This document shows positions 56,308 through 64,000 of a stretch of DNA of 64,000 nt, in pieces. Source of the DNA: Marinobacterium sedimentorum (GTDB lineage: Bacteria > Pseudomonadota > Gammaproteobacteria > Pseudomonadales > Balneatricaceae); NCBI RefSeq assembly GCF_024267675.1, contig NZ_JALDYX010000016.1, positions 1 to 64,000 of the forward strand, read 5' to 3'. Numbering within the stretch: the first letter of the stretch is position 1; every line of letters begins with the position of its first letter. The notes under the pieces are model-generated. The model did not search any database. It saw only the letters and a list, made by a program, of their open reading frames with translations, and was not told the origin of the DNA. The position numbers and the translations under genes were made by a program.

Positions 56308-56766
56308 AAGGATGGCCTCTTCGCCGCCATCGTCGAGCAGATGTGTTCGGAAATCGTCACCCCGCTCACTCATCTGGATCTCAAGAGGCTGTCGCTGCGC
56401 GAAGCGCTTTCGACAATCGCACACACCTTTCTCGAGGTTCTATTGTCACCCCGCACCATTGCCCTGCACCGCCTGATTATCGCCGAGGCACTCCGGGCAC
56501 CGGCCTCAGCCCGTACCTTTTTCAACGCCGTACCGGCCACATCCTACCGCTGCCTCACCGAGTACTTTATCTGGGCCGACGGCGCCGGACTCGTTATTCC
56601 GGGCGACGCCCATGCCAGGGCCATCCTTTTTCTCGACTCCCTAACCGGCCAACTCCAGTTGCGCAGCTTGCTCGGGCAGGAAAATCCGGCACCGGTTGAG
56701 CAGGAACGGCTGATCGACGAGGCTATCGCTGTCTTCACCAAGGGCATTGCCCCAACCACCGAATGA
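56308..56766 (+). pseudogene. TetR-family regulator, N-terminally truncated
   Basis: The open frame begins at the IS5 right end with KDGLFAAIVEQM, which is the turn after the TetR DNA-binding helices, and continues through the whole ligand-binding domain (MCSEIVTPLTHLDLKRLS to the end). The helix-turn-helix is missing, so it cannot work as a repressor. Confidence 0.82.
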
Positions 56767-56823
56767 TTGAGGCCAGGCGCACCTGGCCAGCCTACTTTAC
56801 CCGCCGCCTGCACGAGGCACCCC

Positions 56824-57685
56824 TTAGCCTTTTTCCGAGCCGTCGAGTACATCGGACTCGAACAGCGTCTCCAGCTCCGCACGGGCGTCTCTGGCAGTCT
56901 GGATAACGGCAGTCTTGTCGTCATGCACCAATTGCTGGGCCTTCAGCAGCTCTTCATCATGGCGCTGGAAGCGTTTTATCCGTGCGTCTGCCTGGTCGGC
57001 GCTCAACCCCAGGCCTAACAGAGACTTTCGACTCATCTCCAGGCTTGAGTGGAAGCTTTCCCGTACAACCTCCACGCCCAGGCCGACCAGCCGGAGCGCA
57101 TGCTGACGATTACGCGCTCTGGCAATCACCCTGATGCCGGGATAGAGCCGGCGCACCAGCTCCGCGATCCTGATACTGGTTTCGGGGTCATCAGCGGTAA
57201 TAATGAATAGCTTTGCTGACGGGGCGCCAGAAAAGGCACACGCTGCGCGTGCAGAACGCGGGCGACCATCTGCCCATCCGGCCCATGCCGGCAATGACGA
57301 CCTTAGGTTCGTCAGCGTCAATGTCCCGAAAATCCTCCGGTATCGCTTCGGGGTCCGACTTCGGCTTGGCCAGCCGCCCAGCCAGATCCATCAGCCAGGC
57401 AGTCCTGATAACGACAAGCAGCGCCGGTGCGGCCAAGACCTCCTGCATGCCGGTCTTGGCCACGATACGAAACACCGGTCGCAGTAAAGAGCGCCCGCCG
57501 ACAACCAGGATAGCGATGCTGCCGAGCACCCTGAGCACAGGCACCAGGCCGCTACCCTCCGTTTCGCCAGCACCGACGCCGCTGAGCAACGGCAGCAGCG
57601 CAATCAGAGGAATGGCGGCGATGTCCTGAAACAACAGGATGGCGAACGCCTAGCCTGCTACCGCGGTCTCTTCGCTCAGCAAGTT
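56824..57685 (-). pseudogene. KefB/KefC-type K+/H+ antiporter remnant
   Basis: Pieces of a glutathione-gated potassium efflux protein. They are AFAILLFQDIAAIPLIALL (membrane part), PALLVVIRTAWLMDLAG, the RCK start EPKVVIAGMGRMG, and ITADDPETSIRIAELVRRLYP / VVRESFHSSLEMSRKSL in another frame. Several transmembrane helices and half of the RCK domain are deleted, a frameshift lies near 57250, and TAG interrupts the frame at 57650-57652. Confidence 0.85.
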
Positions 57686-57710
57686 TTAATAAGCTGACAG
57701 CTGGCGCTGA

Positions 57711-58337
57711 TCATTTGCCGCCCTGAAAAGTGCTGTAGCTGGAGATCAGGTTGCGGTAGTCCGGTATATGGTTGGAGAAGAGCGCACCCAGCCCTTCGAT
57801 ATCGTTGCGCCAGTCCCGATGCAGTTCACAGGCAGCACCAAACCAGGTCATCAGCTGGGCCCCGGCCGCCGACATGCGATCCCATGCGGCATCCCGGGTG
57901 ATGGGATTGAAGGTGCCGGACGCGTCGGTCACCACGAAGACCTCATAACCGGCCTCCAATGCCGACAACGCCGGGAAGGCAACGCAGACTTCGGTCACGA
58001 CGCCGGCAATGATCAGCTGCTTTCTGCCCGTCGCCTTGACGGCCGCCAGGAAGTCCTCGTTGTCCCAGGCATTAATCTGACCGGGGCGGGCAATGTAGGG
58101 AGCCTCGGGGAACAGCTCTTTCAGCTCCGGCACCAAAGGCCCGTTGGGCCCAGTCTCGAAACTCGTGGTCAATATGGTCGGCAGTTCGAAGTACTTGGCC
58201 AGGTCGGCCAGCGCCAGCACGTTATTCTTGAACTTATCCGGCTCAATATCCCGCACCAGAGAAAGCAGACCTGCCTGGTGGTCCACCAGCAAAACCGCAG
58301 CCTGAGTCTTGTCCAGTCTCACGTATGGAGTTGTCAT
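57711..58337 (-). CDS. ycaC: YcaC-like isochorismatase-family hydrolase
   Basis: A 208-aa cysteine hydrolase nearly colinear with E. coli YcaC as I recall it (start MTTPYVRLDKTQAAVLLVDHQAGLLSLV, end HIPDYRNL). The catalytic Asp is in LLVDHQ and the Cys in AGVVTEVCVAF. The physiological substrate of YcaC is unknown. The start is fixed by family alignment. It is preceded in the same direction by the pirin gene, 76 nt upstream. Confidence 0.93.
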   Translation of the reverse strand: MTTPYVRLDKTQAAVLLVDHQAGLLSLVRDIEPDKFKNNVLALADLAKYFELPTILTTSFETGPNGPLVPELKELFPEAPYIARPGQINAWDNEDFLAAVKATGRKQLIIAGVVTEVCVAFPALSALEAGYEVFVVTDASGTFNPITRDAAWDRMSAAGAQLMTWFGAACELHRDWRNDIEGLGALFSNHIPDYRNLISSYSTFQGGK

Positions 58338-58413
58338 GATAAATTCCTCGTTCCGGTTGGTTTGCCAGCGCGCTAATGCCGAATGCCTGTTTCTGTACAC
58401 CGTTAGCAGACTG

Positions 58414-59280
58414 TCAGGGGGCAATCTGGCCGAAGCGACCGTTATTGATGTCGGCGATAGCCTGGCTAATCTCGTCCTGGGTGTTCATGACGAAGGGGCC
58501 ATAGCCCACAATCGGCTCGTCTATCGGCTCGCCACTCAATAGCACCATCACTGAGTCGACCGTCGCGTCCAGCACCAGGCTATCCCCGGCGTTGTCCAGC
58601 AGCACCAGCTGCGGGCCCGTGACGACGGTGTTGCCATTTAGGGTTACAGAGCCTTTGAGCACCACCAGCGCGGTGTTCCATCCCTCAGGCAGCGGCAATT
58701 CAATGCTTCCGCCCTGGGATAAACGCATATCCCAGACATGCATCGGCGAGTGGGTACGGGCAGGGCCGGCCTGGCCTGCAAATTCACCGGCAATGACCCG
58801 TACCGACCCGTTACCTTCGGCCAAGGCGACCTCGGGAATCTCGTCGTTACGAATGGTCTGGTAGCCCGGCGCCGTCATTTTGTCGCGGGCCGGAAGGTTC
58901 ACCCAGAGCTGCACCATTTCCAGGGCGCCACCGGAACGGCTGAAGGCCTCGGAATGAAACTCTTCATGCAGGATGCCGGAGCCTGCCGTCATCCACTGCA
59001 CATCCCCGGGGCCGATCACACCGCCCTGCCCGGTCGAGTCTCGATGCGCGACCTCCCCGCTGTACACCAGAGTGACCGTCTCGAAGCCCCGGTGGGGATG
59101 TTCGCCCACTCCCCGGGGCCGGTTCGCAGGCGTGAACTGCGCAGGACCGGCGTAATCCAGCAGCAGAAAAGGGCTGAGCTGCCTGCCATACCCCTGGTAC
59201 GAAAATAACGACCGCACGGGAAAACCGTCTCCAACCCAGTGCGGCCGCGGAGCACTGTATACGCCAAGAACTTTTTTCAT
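58414..59280 (-). CDS. Pirin-family protein
   Basis: A 288-aa bicupin of the pirin family, with the metal site HPHRGFETVTLV plus the following GDVQWMTAGSGILHEE. Bacterial pirins such as YhhW act as quercetin dioxygenases or redox-linked regulators. GAGG precedes ATG 59280. It diverges from a LysR gene 108 bp away and runs toward ycaC, so the pair is probably controlled by that LysR protein. Confidence 0.92.
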   Translation of the reverse strand: MKKVLGVYSAPRPHWVGDGFPVRSLFSYQGYGRQLSPFLLLDYAGPAQFTPANRPRGVGEHPHRGFETVTLVYSGEVAHRDSTGQGGVIGPGDVQWMTAGSGILHEEFHSEAFSRSGGALEMVQLWVNLPARDKMTAPGYQTIRNDEIPEVALAEGNGSVRVIAGEFAGQAGPARTHSPMHVWDMRLSQGGSIELPLPEGWNTALVVLKGSVTLNGNTVVTGPQLVLLDNAGDSLVLDATVDSVMVLLSGEPIDEPIVGYGPFVMNTQDEISQAIADINNGRFGQIAP

Positions 59281-59388
59281 GACCACCTCACCGTTGCGAT
59301 ACGATAAACAAAATAGATTGCCGCACCGACTTTGGGTAGAGGCCAAAATTGAGTCTCAGCGTCCTGTTTGGGGAACGATAGGAACGAT

Positions 59389-60294
59389 ATGCAGGATTTG
59401 AACGATCTTTACTACTACGTAAACGTAGTGGATCATGGCGGATTCGCGCCGGCCGGCAGAGCCCTGGGGATACCCAAGTCAAAGTTGAGTCGCCGTATTT
59501 GCATGCTGGAAGAGCGCCTCGGTGTGCGCCTGATAAACCGCTCCACGCGCCATTTTTCAGTGACCGAAATCGGCCAAACCTATTACGCGCACTGCAACGC
59601 CATGCTTGTCGAAGCCGATGCGGCTCAGGAAGCCATTGACATGACCCGGGCAGAGCCCAGGGGGGTTATTCGAATGACCTGTCCGGTCGCGTTGCTGCAT
59701 GCGCATATCAGCGCCATGCTGACCGACTTCATGGTCCAGTACCCCGGAATCACTATCTACCTGGAGGCGACAAATCGTCGCGTCGACCCTGTCGGTGAAG
59801 CCATCGACCTGGCCATACGGGTACGCCCGCCTCCCATCAAAAGCAGTGACCTTGTCATGCACGTACTGGCAGACCGAAGCCAGTCACTGGTGGCGAGCCC
59901 TTCGCTGCTTGCGCGCCACCCCGCTCCTCAATCGCCCGCCGGCTTGAGTGAATTGCCCAGCCTTGGCTTGGGAACGCCGCAGCAGGATCATGTCTGGAGC
60001 CTGTCGTGCCCGGATGGCGCCCATGCAATGATTCCCCATAGGCCGCGTTATGTTACGACTGACATGTACGCTCTGCGCAGCGCGGCGATTGGAGGCGTAG
60101 GGGTGGTGCAACTCCCGACCATGATCTTGCAGAAGCAGCTCGCACAGGGCACGCTAATCAAGCTGGTGCCGGATTGGGCACCGCGCCGGGAAATCATACA
60201 CGCCGTTTTCCCCTCGCGACGCGGCTTGCTGCCGTCCATCAGGAAGCTGATCGACTATCTGGAGCAACGCTTTAAAGCACTGGAAGAAGACTGA
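59389..60294 (+). CDS. LysR-family regulator (pirin-ycaC)
   Basis: A 301-aa LysR regulator with an N-terminal helix-turn-helix (GGFAPAGRALGIPKSKLSRRICMLEERLGVRLINRSTRHF) and effector domain. It falls in the CrgA/DmlR-like group often set divergently from pirin genes. AGGAA lies 6 nt before ATG 59389; the upstream TTG is not needed. Confidence 0.9.
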   Translation: MQDLNDLYYYVNVVDHGGFAPAGRALGIPKSKLSRRICMLEERLGVRLINRSTRHFSVTEIGQTYYAHCNAMLVEADAAQEAIDMTRAEPRGVIRMTCPVALLHAHISAMLTDFMVQYPGITIYLEATNRRVDPVGEAIDLAIRVRPPPIKSSDLVMHVLADRSQSLVASPSLLARHPAPQSPAGLSELPSLGLGTPQQDHVWSLSCPDGAHAMIPHRPRYVTTDMYALRSAAIGGVGVVQLPTMILQKQLAQGTLIKLVPDWAPRREIIHAVFPSRRGLLPSIRKLIDYLEQRFKALEED

Positions 60295-60442
60295 CAGCTT
60301 AAGGTCCGAGCCCTGCTGAACCCTGGGGGCTTATGCAATAGCTGCCACCCAACAGCGCTCTCGAAAATAGAAGCAAAACGGGGTACAGCAGGCGCGAGCT
60401 ATGCGCCCACGCCGGCCCCCTTCTCTTCTTTACGAATGTTAT

Positions 60443-61744
60443 CTACGGATAACTGCGACTCAGAGCAGCGCCTTCTTTGCGGTAGATCAGCTTGTAAAAC
60501 AGCACATAAGCGAGCATGGCGGTGATAATCGCATTCAGCGGTGCGATGCTGAAAATACCGTCCGCAGGCGAGATCACCGAGACACAGATGGCCGTGGCCC
60601 AGGCGGCCATCGCGGCCCAGTTGATATGCTTGAAGGCGTATTGTGCCGGGTCCGGGTACCGGGCTTTGCAGCGCAGGTAGAAGTCGCTAATGATGATGCC
60701 GCCAATCGGTGGCAGGGACACACTCAGGAACACCAGCCAGCTGACGAAATTGTTGTACAGGAAGTCCGCCAGAATGGTGCCCACGGCGCCGGCCGCCAGT
60801 ACCAGATGCACCCGTTTCAGGCCGGTGATATTGGTCAGCCCCAGGCCAGCGGCGTAAAGGGCATTGTCATTGGTGGTCCAGATATTCAGCACCAATAACG
60901 CTATTCCTGCGCCCAGCAGGCCCTGCTGTGCCAGCACTTCGGCGATATCGGACATGCCCGTAGCCGTGGCCCCCACGGCGCCAAAGATAAACATCAGGCT
61001 GTTACCGAAGGTGAAACCGATAATGGTCGCGATCACGCCGACGCGCCGCGTTCTGGCATAGCGCACAAAATCCGGCGTCAGGGTTGCGCCACTGATAAAG
61101 GAGCCGACCGCCAGCGCAATACCCACCGCCATGCTCATGTTCTCCACCGGATTCAGGTTCATCAACGTATCCAGGCCGCCCTCGGTATCGGAAATCGCCG
61201 TGGCAACGGAGGTAAAGCCCAGAATCAGGATGGCGGGCACGGCAATGGCGCTAAGCCATTCGATCGCCTTGAACCCCACCACCACGGTGTAGGTCATCAC
61301 TATGCCGCCGCCCAGGATCAGCGGCAGGTTGGGAATATCCATAAACTTGTTAATGGGATAGGCAAACATTGCCACACCGACGCCAAACCAGCCGATCTGG
61401 GTAATCGCCAGCATCATGGAGGGCAGTTTGGAGCCGAAACTGCCAAAGGCGTACCTGGAAAGAATATGGGTGGAGAGATTGGTTTTCGCCGCCGCATATC
61501 CCAGAAGCGCGCCATAGCCCCCCAGTATCAGGTTGCCGGCCAGGATGACGATAATCAGATCCGGCCAGAGTTTAAAGCCCTGCCCCAGGGTTCCGCCGGT
61601 CCACATGCTGGCGGCGAAAAAGGTAAAGCCCAGCATCACCGCCGACATGGACAGCAGGCCGCGACGGGCGTTTTCGGGAACCGGGGTTAATGCATAGTCA
61701 TCATGTGCAGCAGCATAGTTTTTATTTTCTTGCTGTTCAGACAT
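60443..61744 (-). CDS. codB: Cytosine permease CodB
   Basis: A 433-aa NCS1-family permease with twelve predicted transmembrane helices that imports cytosine. Family features include YALTPVPENARRGLLSMSAVMLGFTFFAASMW at the start and the helix with LVLNIWTTNDNALYAAGLGLTNI. AGGAG precedes ATG 61744. It lies 124 nt downstream of codA, so the pair is the cytosine salvage operon, with codA first, opposite to the E. coli order. Confidence 0.95.
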   Translation of the reverse strand: MSEQQENKNYAAAHDDYALTPVPENARRGLLSMSAVMLGFTFFAASMWTGGTLGQGFKLWPDLIIVILAGNLILGGYGALLGYAAAKTNLSTHILSRYAFGSFGSKLPSMMLAITQIGWFGVGVAMFAYPINKFMDIPNLPLILGGGIVMTYTVVVGFKAIEWLSAIAVPAILILGFTSVATAISDTEGGLDTLMNLNPVENMSMAVGIALAVGSFISGATLTPDFVRYARTRRVGVIATIIGFTFGNSLMFIFGAVGATATGMSDIAEVLAQQGLLGAGIALLVLNIWTTNDNALYAAGLGLTNITGLKRVHLVLAAGAVGTILADFLYNNFVSWLVFLSVSLPPIGGIIISDFYLRCKARYPDPAQYAFKHINWAAMAAWATAICVSVISPADGIFSIAPLNAIITAMLAYVLFYKLIYRKEGAALSRSYP

Positions 61745-61868
61745 TGGAATGTCTCCTGTTGGGATAATGGGTACCACCGCTTATTAGCGACGGCACCAGC
61801 GGGGTTCTTATTGCACTTTATTTAAATAGGCCTGGCTCGGAATCAACCCGGCAGATAATTGCCGGTTT

Positions 61869-63149
61869 CTAAAACAGGCCTCTCGAAAAACTGACCTCAG
61901 CCTCCCCCTCACCCAGCATCACCTGGGTGCGAGTCGGCGGTGTTTTGGCGATGACCTCGCCGCGGCGGATGATGAACAGCCGTGCGGGCCTCAGTTGCAG
62001 CGCCTCGACCACACTGCGGGCCTGCAGAATCACCATATCGGCGGGCTTGCCCACCTCCAGACCGTAGTTTTCCAGCCCCAGCACCCGGGCACCGTTTGCC
62101 GTCACCGCCTCATAGGCCTGCTGCATCTGCTTCAAGCCCGTCATCTGGGCAACGTGCGCCCCCATATGGGCCACATCCAGCATGTCGTGGGTGCCGTAGC
62201 TGTACCAGGGATCCATAACGCAATCGTGGCCGAAGGCGACGTTAATCCCCGCCGCCAGCATTTCCGGCACCCGGGTCATGCCGCGGCGCTTGGGATAAGT
62301 GTCATGCCGACCTTGCAGGGTGATATTGATCAAGGGGTTGGCAATGGCGTGCACACCGGCTTCGCGTATCAGCGGCAACAGCTTGCTGACGTAGTAGTTG
62401 TCCATGGAGTGCATCGAGGTTAGATGGGAGCCACAAACCCGCCCGTTCAGCCCCAGGCGCTGGGTTTCTGCGGCCAGCACTTCGATGTGCCGCGACAACG
62501 GGTCGTCCGATTCATCGCAGTGCATGTCGACGCGCAGCCCGCGGCGCTCGGCGATCTCGCACAGCGCCCGGATGGAGGCGGAGCCGTCTGCCATGGTGCG
62601 CTCAAAATGGGGAATACCACCCACCACATCAACGCCCTTGTCCAGCGCCCGCAGCAGGTTTTCATGGGAGGGCGGGTAACGGTAGTAACCATCCTGGGGG
62701 AAAGCCACCAGCTGCAGGTCTATATAAGGCTTCATCTGCTGTCGTACTTCCAGCAGGGCCTCCACCGCCAGCAGGCGGTCATCGCAGATATCCACATGGC
62801 TGCGAATGGCGAGGGTGCCACGGGCAATGGACCAGCGGCACATCTCCAGCGCCCGTGCCTTGATGGCCTCCACGGTCAGATCCGGCTTGAGCTCCCCCCA
62901 GATGGAGATGCCCTCCAGCAGGGTGCCGCTGGCGTTCAGCCGCGGCTGGCCCAGGCTCAGAGCCGAATCCATATGAAAGTGGCTGTCCACGAAGGGCGGC
63001 GATGCCAGCTGACCCTGGCCATCAATCTCGATAACGGCCGACGCCTGGATGGCGGGGGCCATTTCGACAATAAGCTTGTCCTTGATGGCAATATCAATGC
63101 CCTTGCGACCATCGGGCAGGTTCACATTACGCACGAGCATATCCAGCAT
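61869..63149 (-). CDS. codA: Cytosine deaminase CodA
   Basis: Converts cytosine to uracil and ammonia. The 426-aa amidohydrolase keeps the metal and active-site residues: SHFHMD (HxH), HCDESDDP with the catalytic Glu, and GHDCVMDPWYS with the metal Asp. The length equals that of E. coli CodA. GAGG lies 9 nt upstream of the ATG. It leads the operon with codB. Confidence 0.96.
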   Translation of the reverse strand: MLDMLVRNVNLPDGRKGIDIAIKDKLIVEMAPAIQASAVIEIDGQGQLASPPFVDSHFHMDSALSLGQPRLNASGTLLEGISIWGELKPDLTVEAIKARALEMCRWSIARGTLAIRSHVDICDDRLLAVEALLEVRQQMKPYIDLQLVAFPQDGYYRYPPSHENLLRALDKGVDVVGGIPHFERTMADGSASIRALCEIAERRGLRVDMHCDESDDPLSRHIEVLAAETQRLGLNGRVCGSHLTSMHSMDNYYVSKLLPLIREAGVHAIANPLINITLQGRHDTYPKRRGMTRVPEMLAAGINVAFGHDCVMDPWYSYGTHDMLDVAHMGAHVAQMTGLKQMQQAYEAVTANGARVLGLENYGLEVGKPADMVILQARSVVEALQLRPARLFIIRRGEVIAKTPPTRTQVMLGEGEAEVSFSRGLF

Positions 63150-63789
63150 GCTTTAATCCTCTCTATAAACCGGATGTTGTTTAAATACGCGACCGCAAAC
63201 AGACTCAAATATAAGGTCTGCCGACAGCGGTATTCAAACAATAAGATCGAGCCCGCCGCTGTTAATCCATTGCCCAATAAAAACCAGGCAATATAGAATC
63301 AACGCAAAAAAGCGAAAAGGCAGGCTAAAAAGCAGGTGAAGGTGTGAGCGGGCGCTCAGGCGTTAACGAGGGTAAACAGCTTGGTTTGCTTCTGGTTGAA
63401 CAGATAGATGGACAGCAGCGAGGGGGGTATCACGTGAAAATGTCGGGCACAGGTTGCACCGAGAAAAGACAGGCTTTGCGTCATCAGGGCGTATAACAGG
63501 GTTATCAAGGCGAAGGGCAGCGTCAGAAGCAGGGTCACTAAATGACAAGTGCCCAGGGGTCGTGCCTGCAGCCTCTGGCATGAATGACGGCAGCAGGAGG
63601 CATGATATTGCATGAGAATGCTCACCATGTTCAGAACCTTTTATTATTGTATGCAGGCTGTGAGACTAGAAACATAGCAGCATTTTTACCATCTGGTCAA
63701 CCACTGTTATGCCTGATTCTCCGCCAGCCTTTCGCGGCCCGATATTGCATCCGCCTGTCACGAATATGTACCGGGCGCCCGGCAAGGCA
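63150..63789. other. Region upstream of codA
   Basis: 640 bp with no gene I can support. It holds the codA promoter region and a small inverted repeat (ATTGCCC ... AGGCAAT, 63269-63292). A 90-codon minus-strand frame at 63356-63628 with one hydrophobic stretch is possible, but it has no recognisable family or ribosome binding site. Confidence 0.4.
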
Positions 63790-64000
63790 TCAGCCGTAAA
63801 ACAACAGGTTCAAACCAAAACCGCCCAGCATCAGCACCACAAAAAGCACCAGCGACAGGGCCAGCGGTTTGATACCCGCCTGGCGAATAGTAGCCCAGCG
63901 GGTCTTGATCCCCAGTGCCGCCATGGCGATGGCCAGACTCAGCTGAGATGCCAGTTGCAAGACTTCCAGCACAAGAGTCGGCAGGGTCAGCACGCTGTTC
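63790..64000 (-). CDS. YeiH-like (UPF0324) membrane protein, 3' end only
   Basis: The last 69 codons of a gene that continues beyond the window. SLAIAMAALGIKTRWATIRQAGIKPLALSLVLFV matches the conserved C-terminal helices of the YeiH/Cons_hypoth698 family, putative anion exporters. Stop TGA at 63790-63792. Only the C-terminal two helices are visible, so function cannot be judged further. Confidence 0.8.
   Translation of the reverse strand, partial: NSVLTLPTLVLEVLQLASQLSLAIAMAALGIKTRWATIRQAGIKPLALSLVLFVVLMLGGFGLNLLFYG

Noticed and set aside
63150..63355. Riboswitch upstream of codA
   Set aside because: No purine-type or other known aptamer core was recognised; only a short inverted repeat is present.

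Overview
The window reads as part of a gammaproteobacterial chromosome of the Oceanospirillales/Pseudomonadales type (an inference from gene content: queA-tgt-yajC-secD-secF order, a FimX-like c-di-GMP protein, a DUF934-CysI pair and Pseudomonas-like mandelate genes). GC is fairly high, with a more AT-rich stretch around 32-38 kb.

Layout. 1-0.6 kb: a Met/Gln/Met/Gln tRNA array with tandem spacer duplications. 0.8-14.7 kb: core genes (FimX-like, serB, a DedA-PAP2 fusion, rnr, secF, secD, yajC, tgt, queA). Three short non-autonomous elements (two of 161 bp, one of 209 bp) are scattered among them; their ends match the IS1182-family element at 44.8 kb. 14.8-20.7 kb: tRNA-Leu, a small membrane protein, DUF934-cysI, a MocR regulator and ccoG. 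20.8-24.2 kb: an EamA transporter, an MTHFR-like protein and a scar joining broken mocR and cioA remnants. 24.2-31.7 kb: a mandelate cluster (LysR // mdlC, dctP, benzaldehyde dehydrogenase, PanE-family dehydrogenase, mdlB). 31.7-38.3 kb: AraC // GH3 beta-glucosidase, GPH sugar symporter, LamB-like porin. 38.9-41.1 kb: an IS110/IS1111-like element and an IS5 deletion derivative. 41.1-44.6 kb: LysR // DoxX, glutathionyl-hydroquinone reductase, NmrA-like reductase (quinone/redox stress). 44.8-46.4 kb: a decayed IS1182 element. 46.5-54.6 kb: nitrilase, phenol-type porin and a complete Liv-type ABC importer, with a divergent AraC regulator. 54.6-57.7 kb: a decay zone (thyA fragment, IS5, tetR fragment, kefC fragment). 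57.7-60.3 kb: YcaC-like hydrolase, pirin, LysR. 60.4-63.2 kb: codA-codB. The right edge holds the 3' end of a YeiH-like gene.

How the genes may work together (inference): the nitrilase cluster would import nitriles or their acids and hydrolyse nitriles to acids. If the substrate is a mandelonitrile-like compound, mandelate would feed the mdl cluster. There MdlB would oxidise (S)-mandelate, the PanE-family enzyme may oxidise (R)-mandelate, MdlC would decarboxylate benzoylformate, and the aldehyde dehydrogenase would make benzoate. No mandelate racemase and no benzoate ring-cleavage genes are seen in the window.
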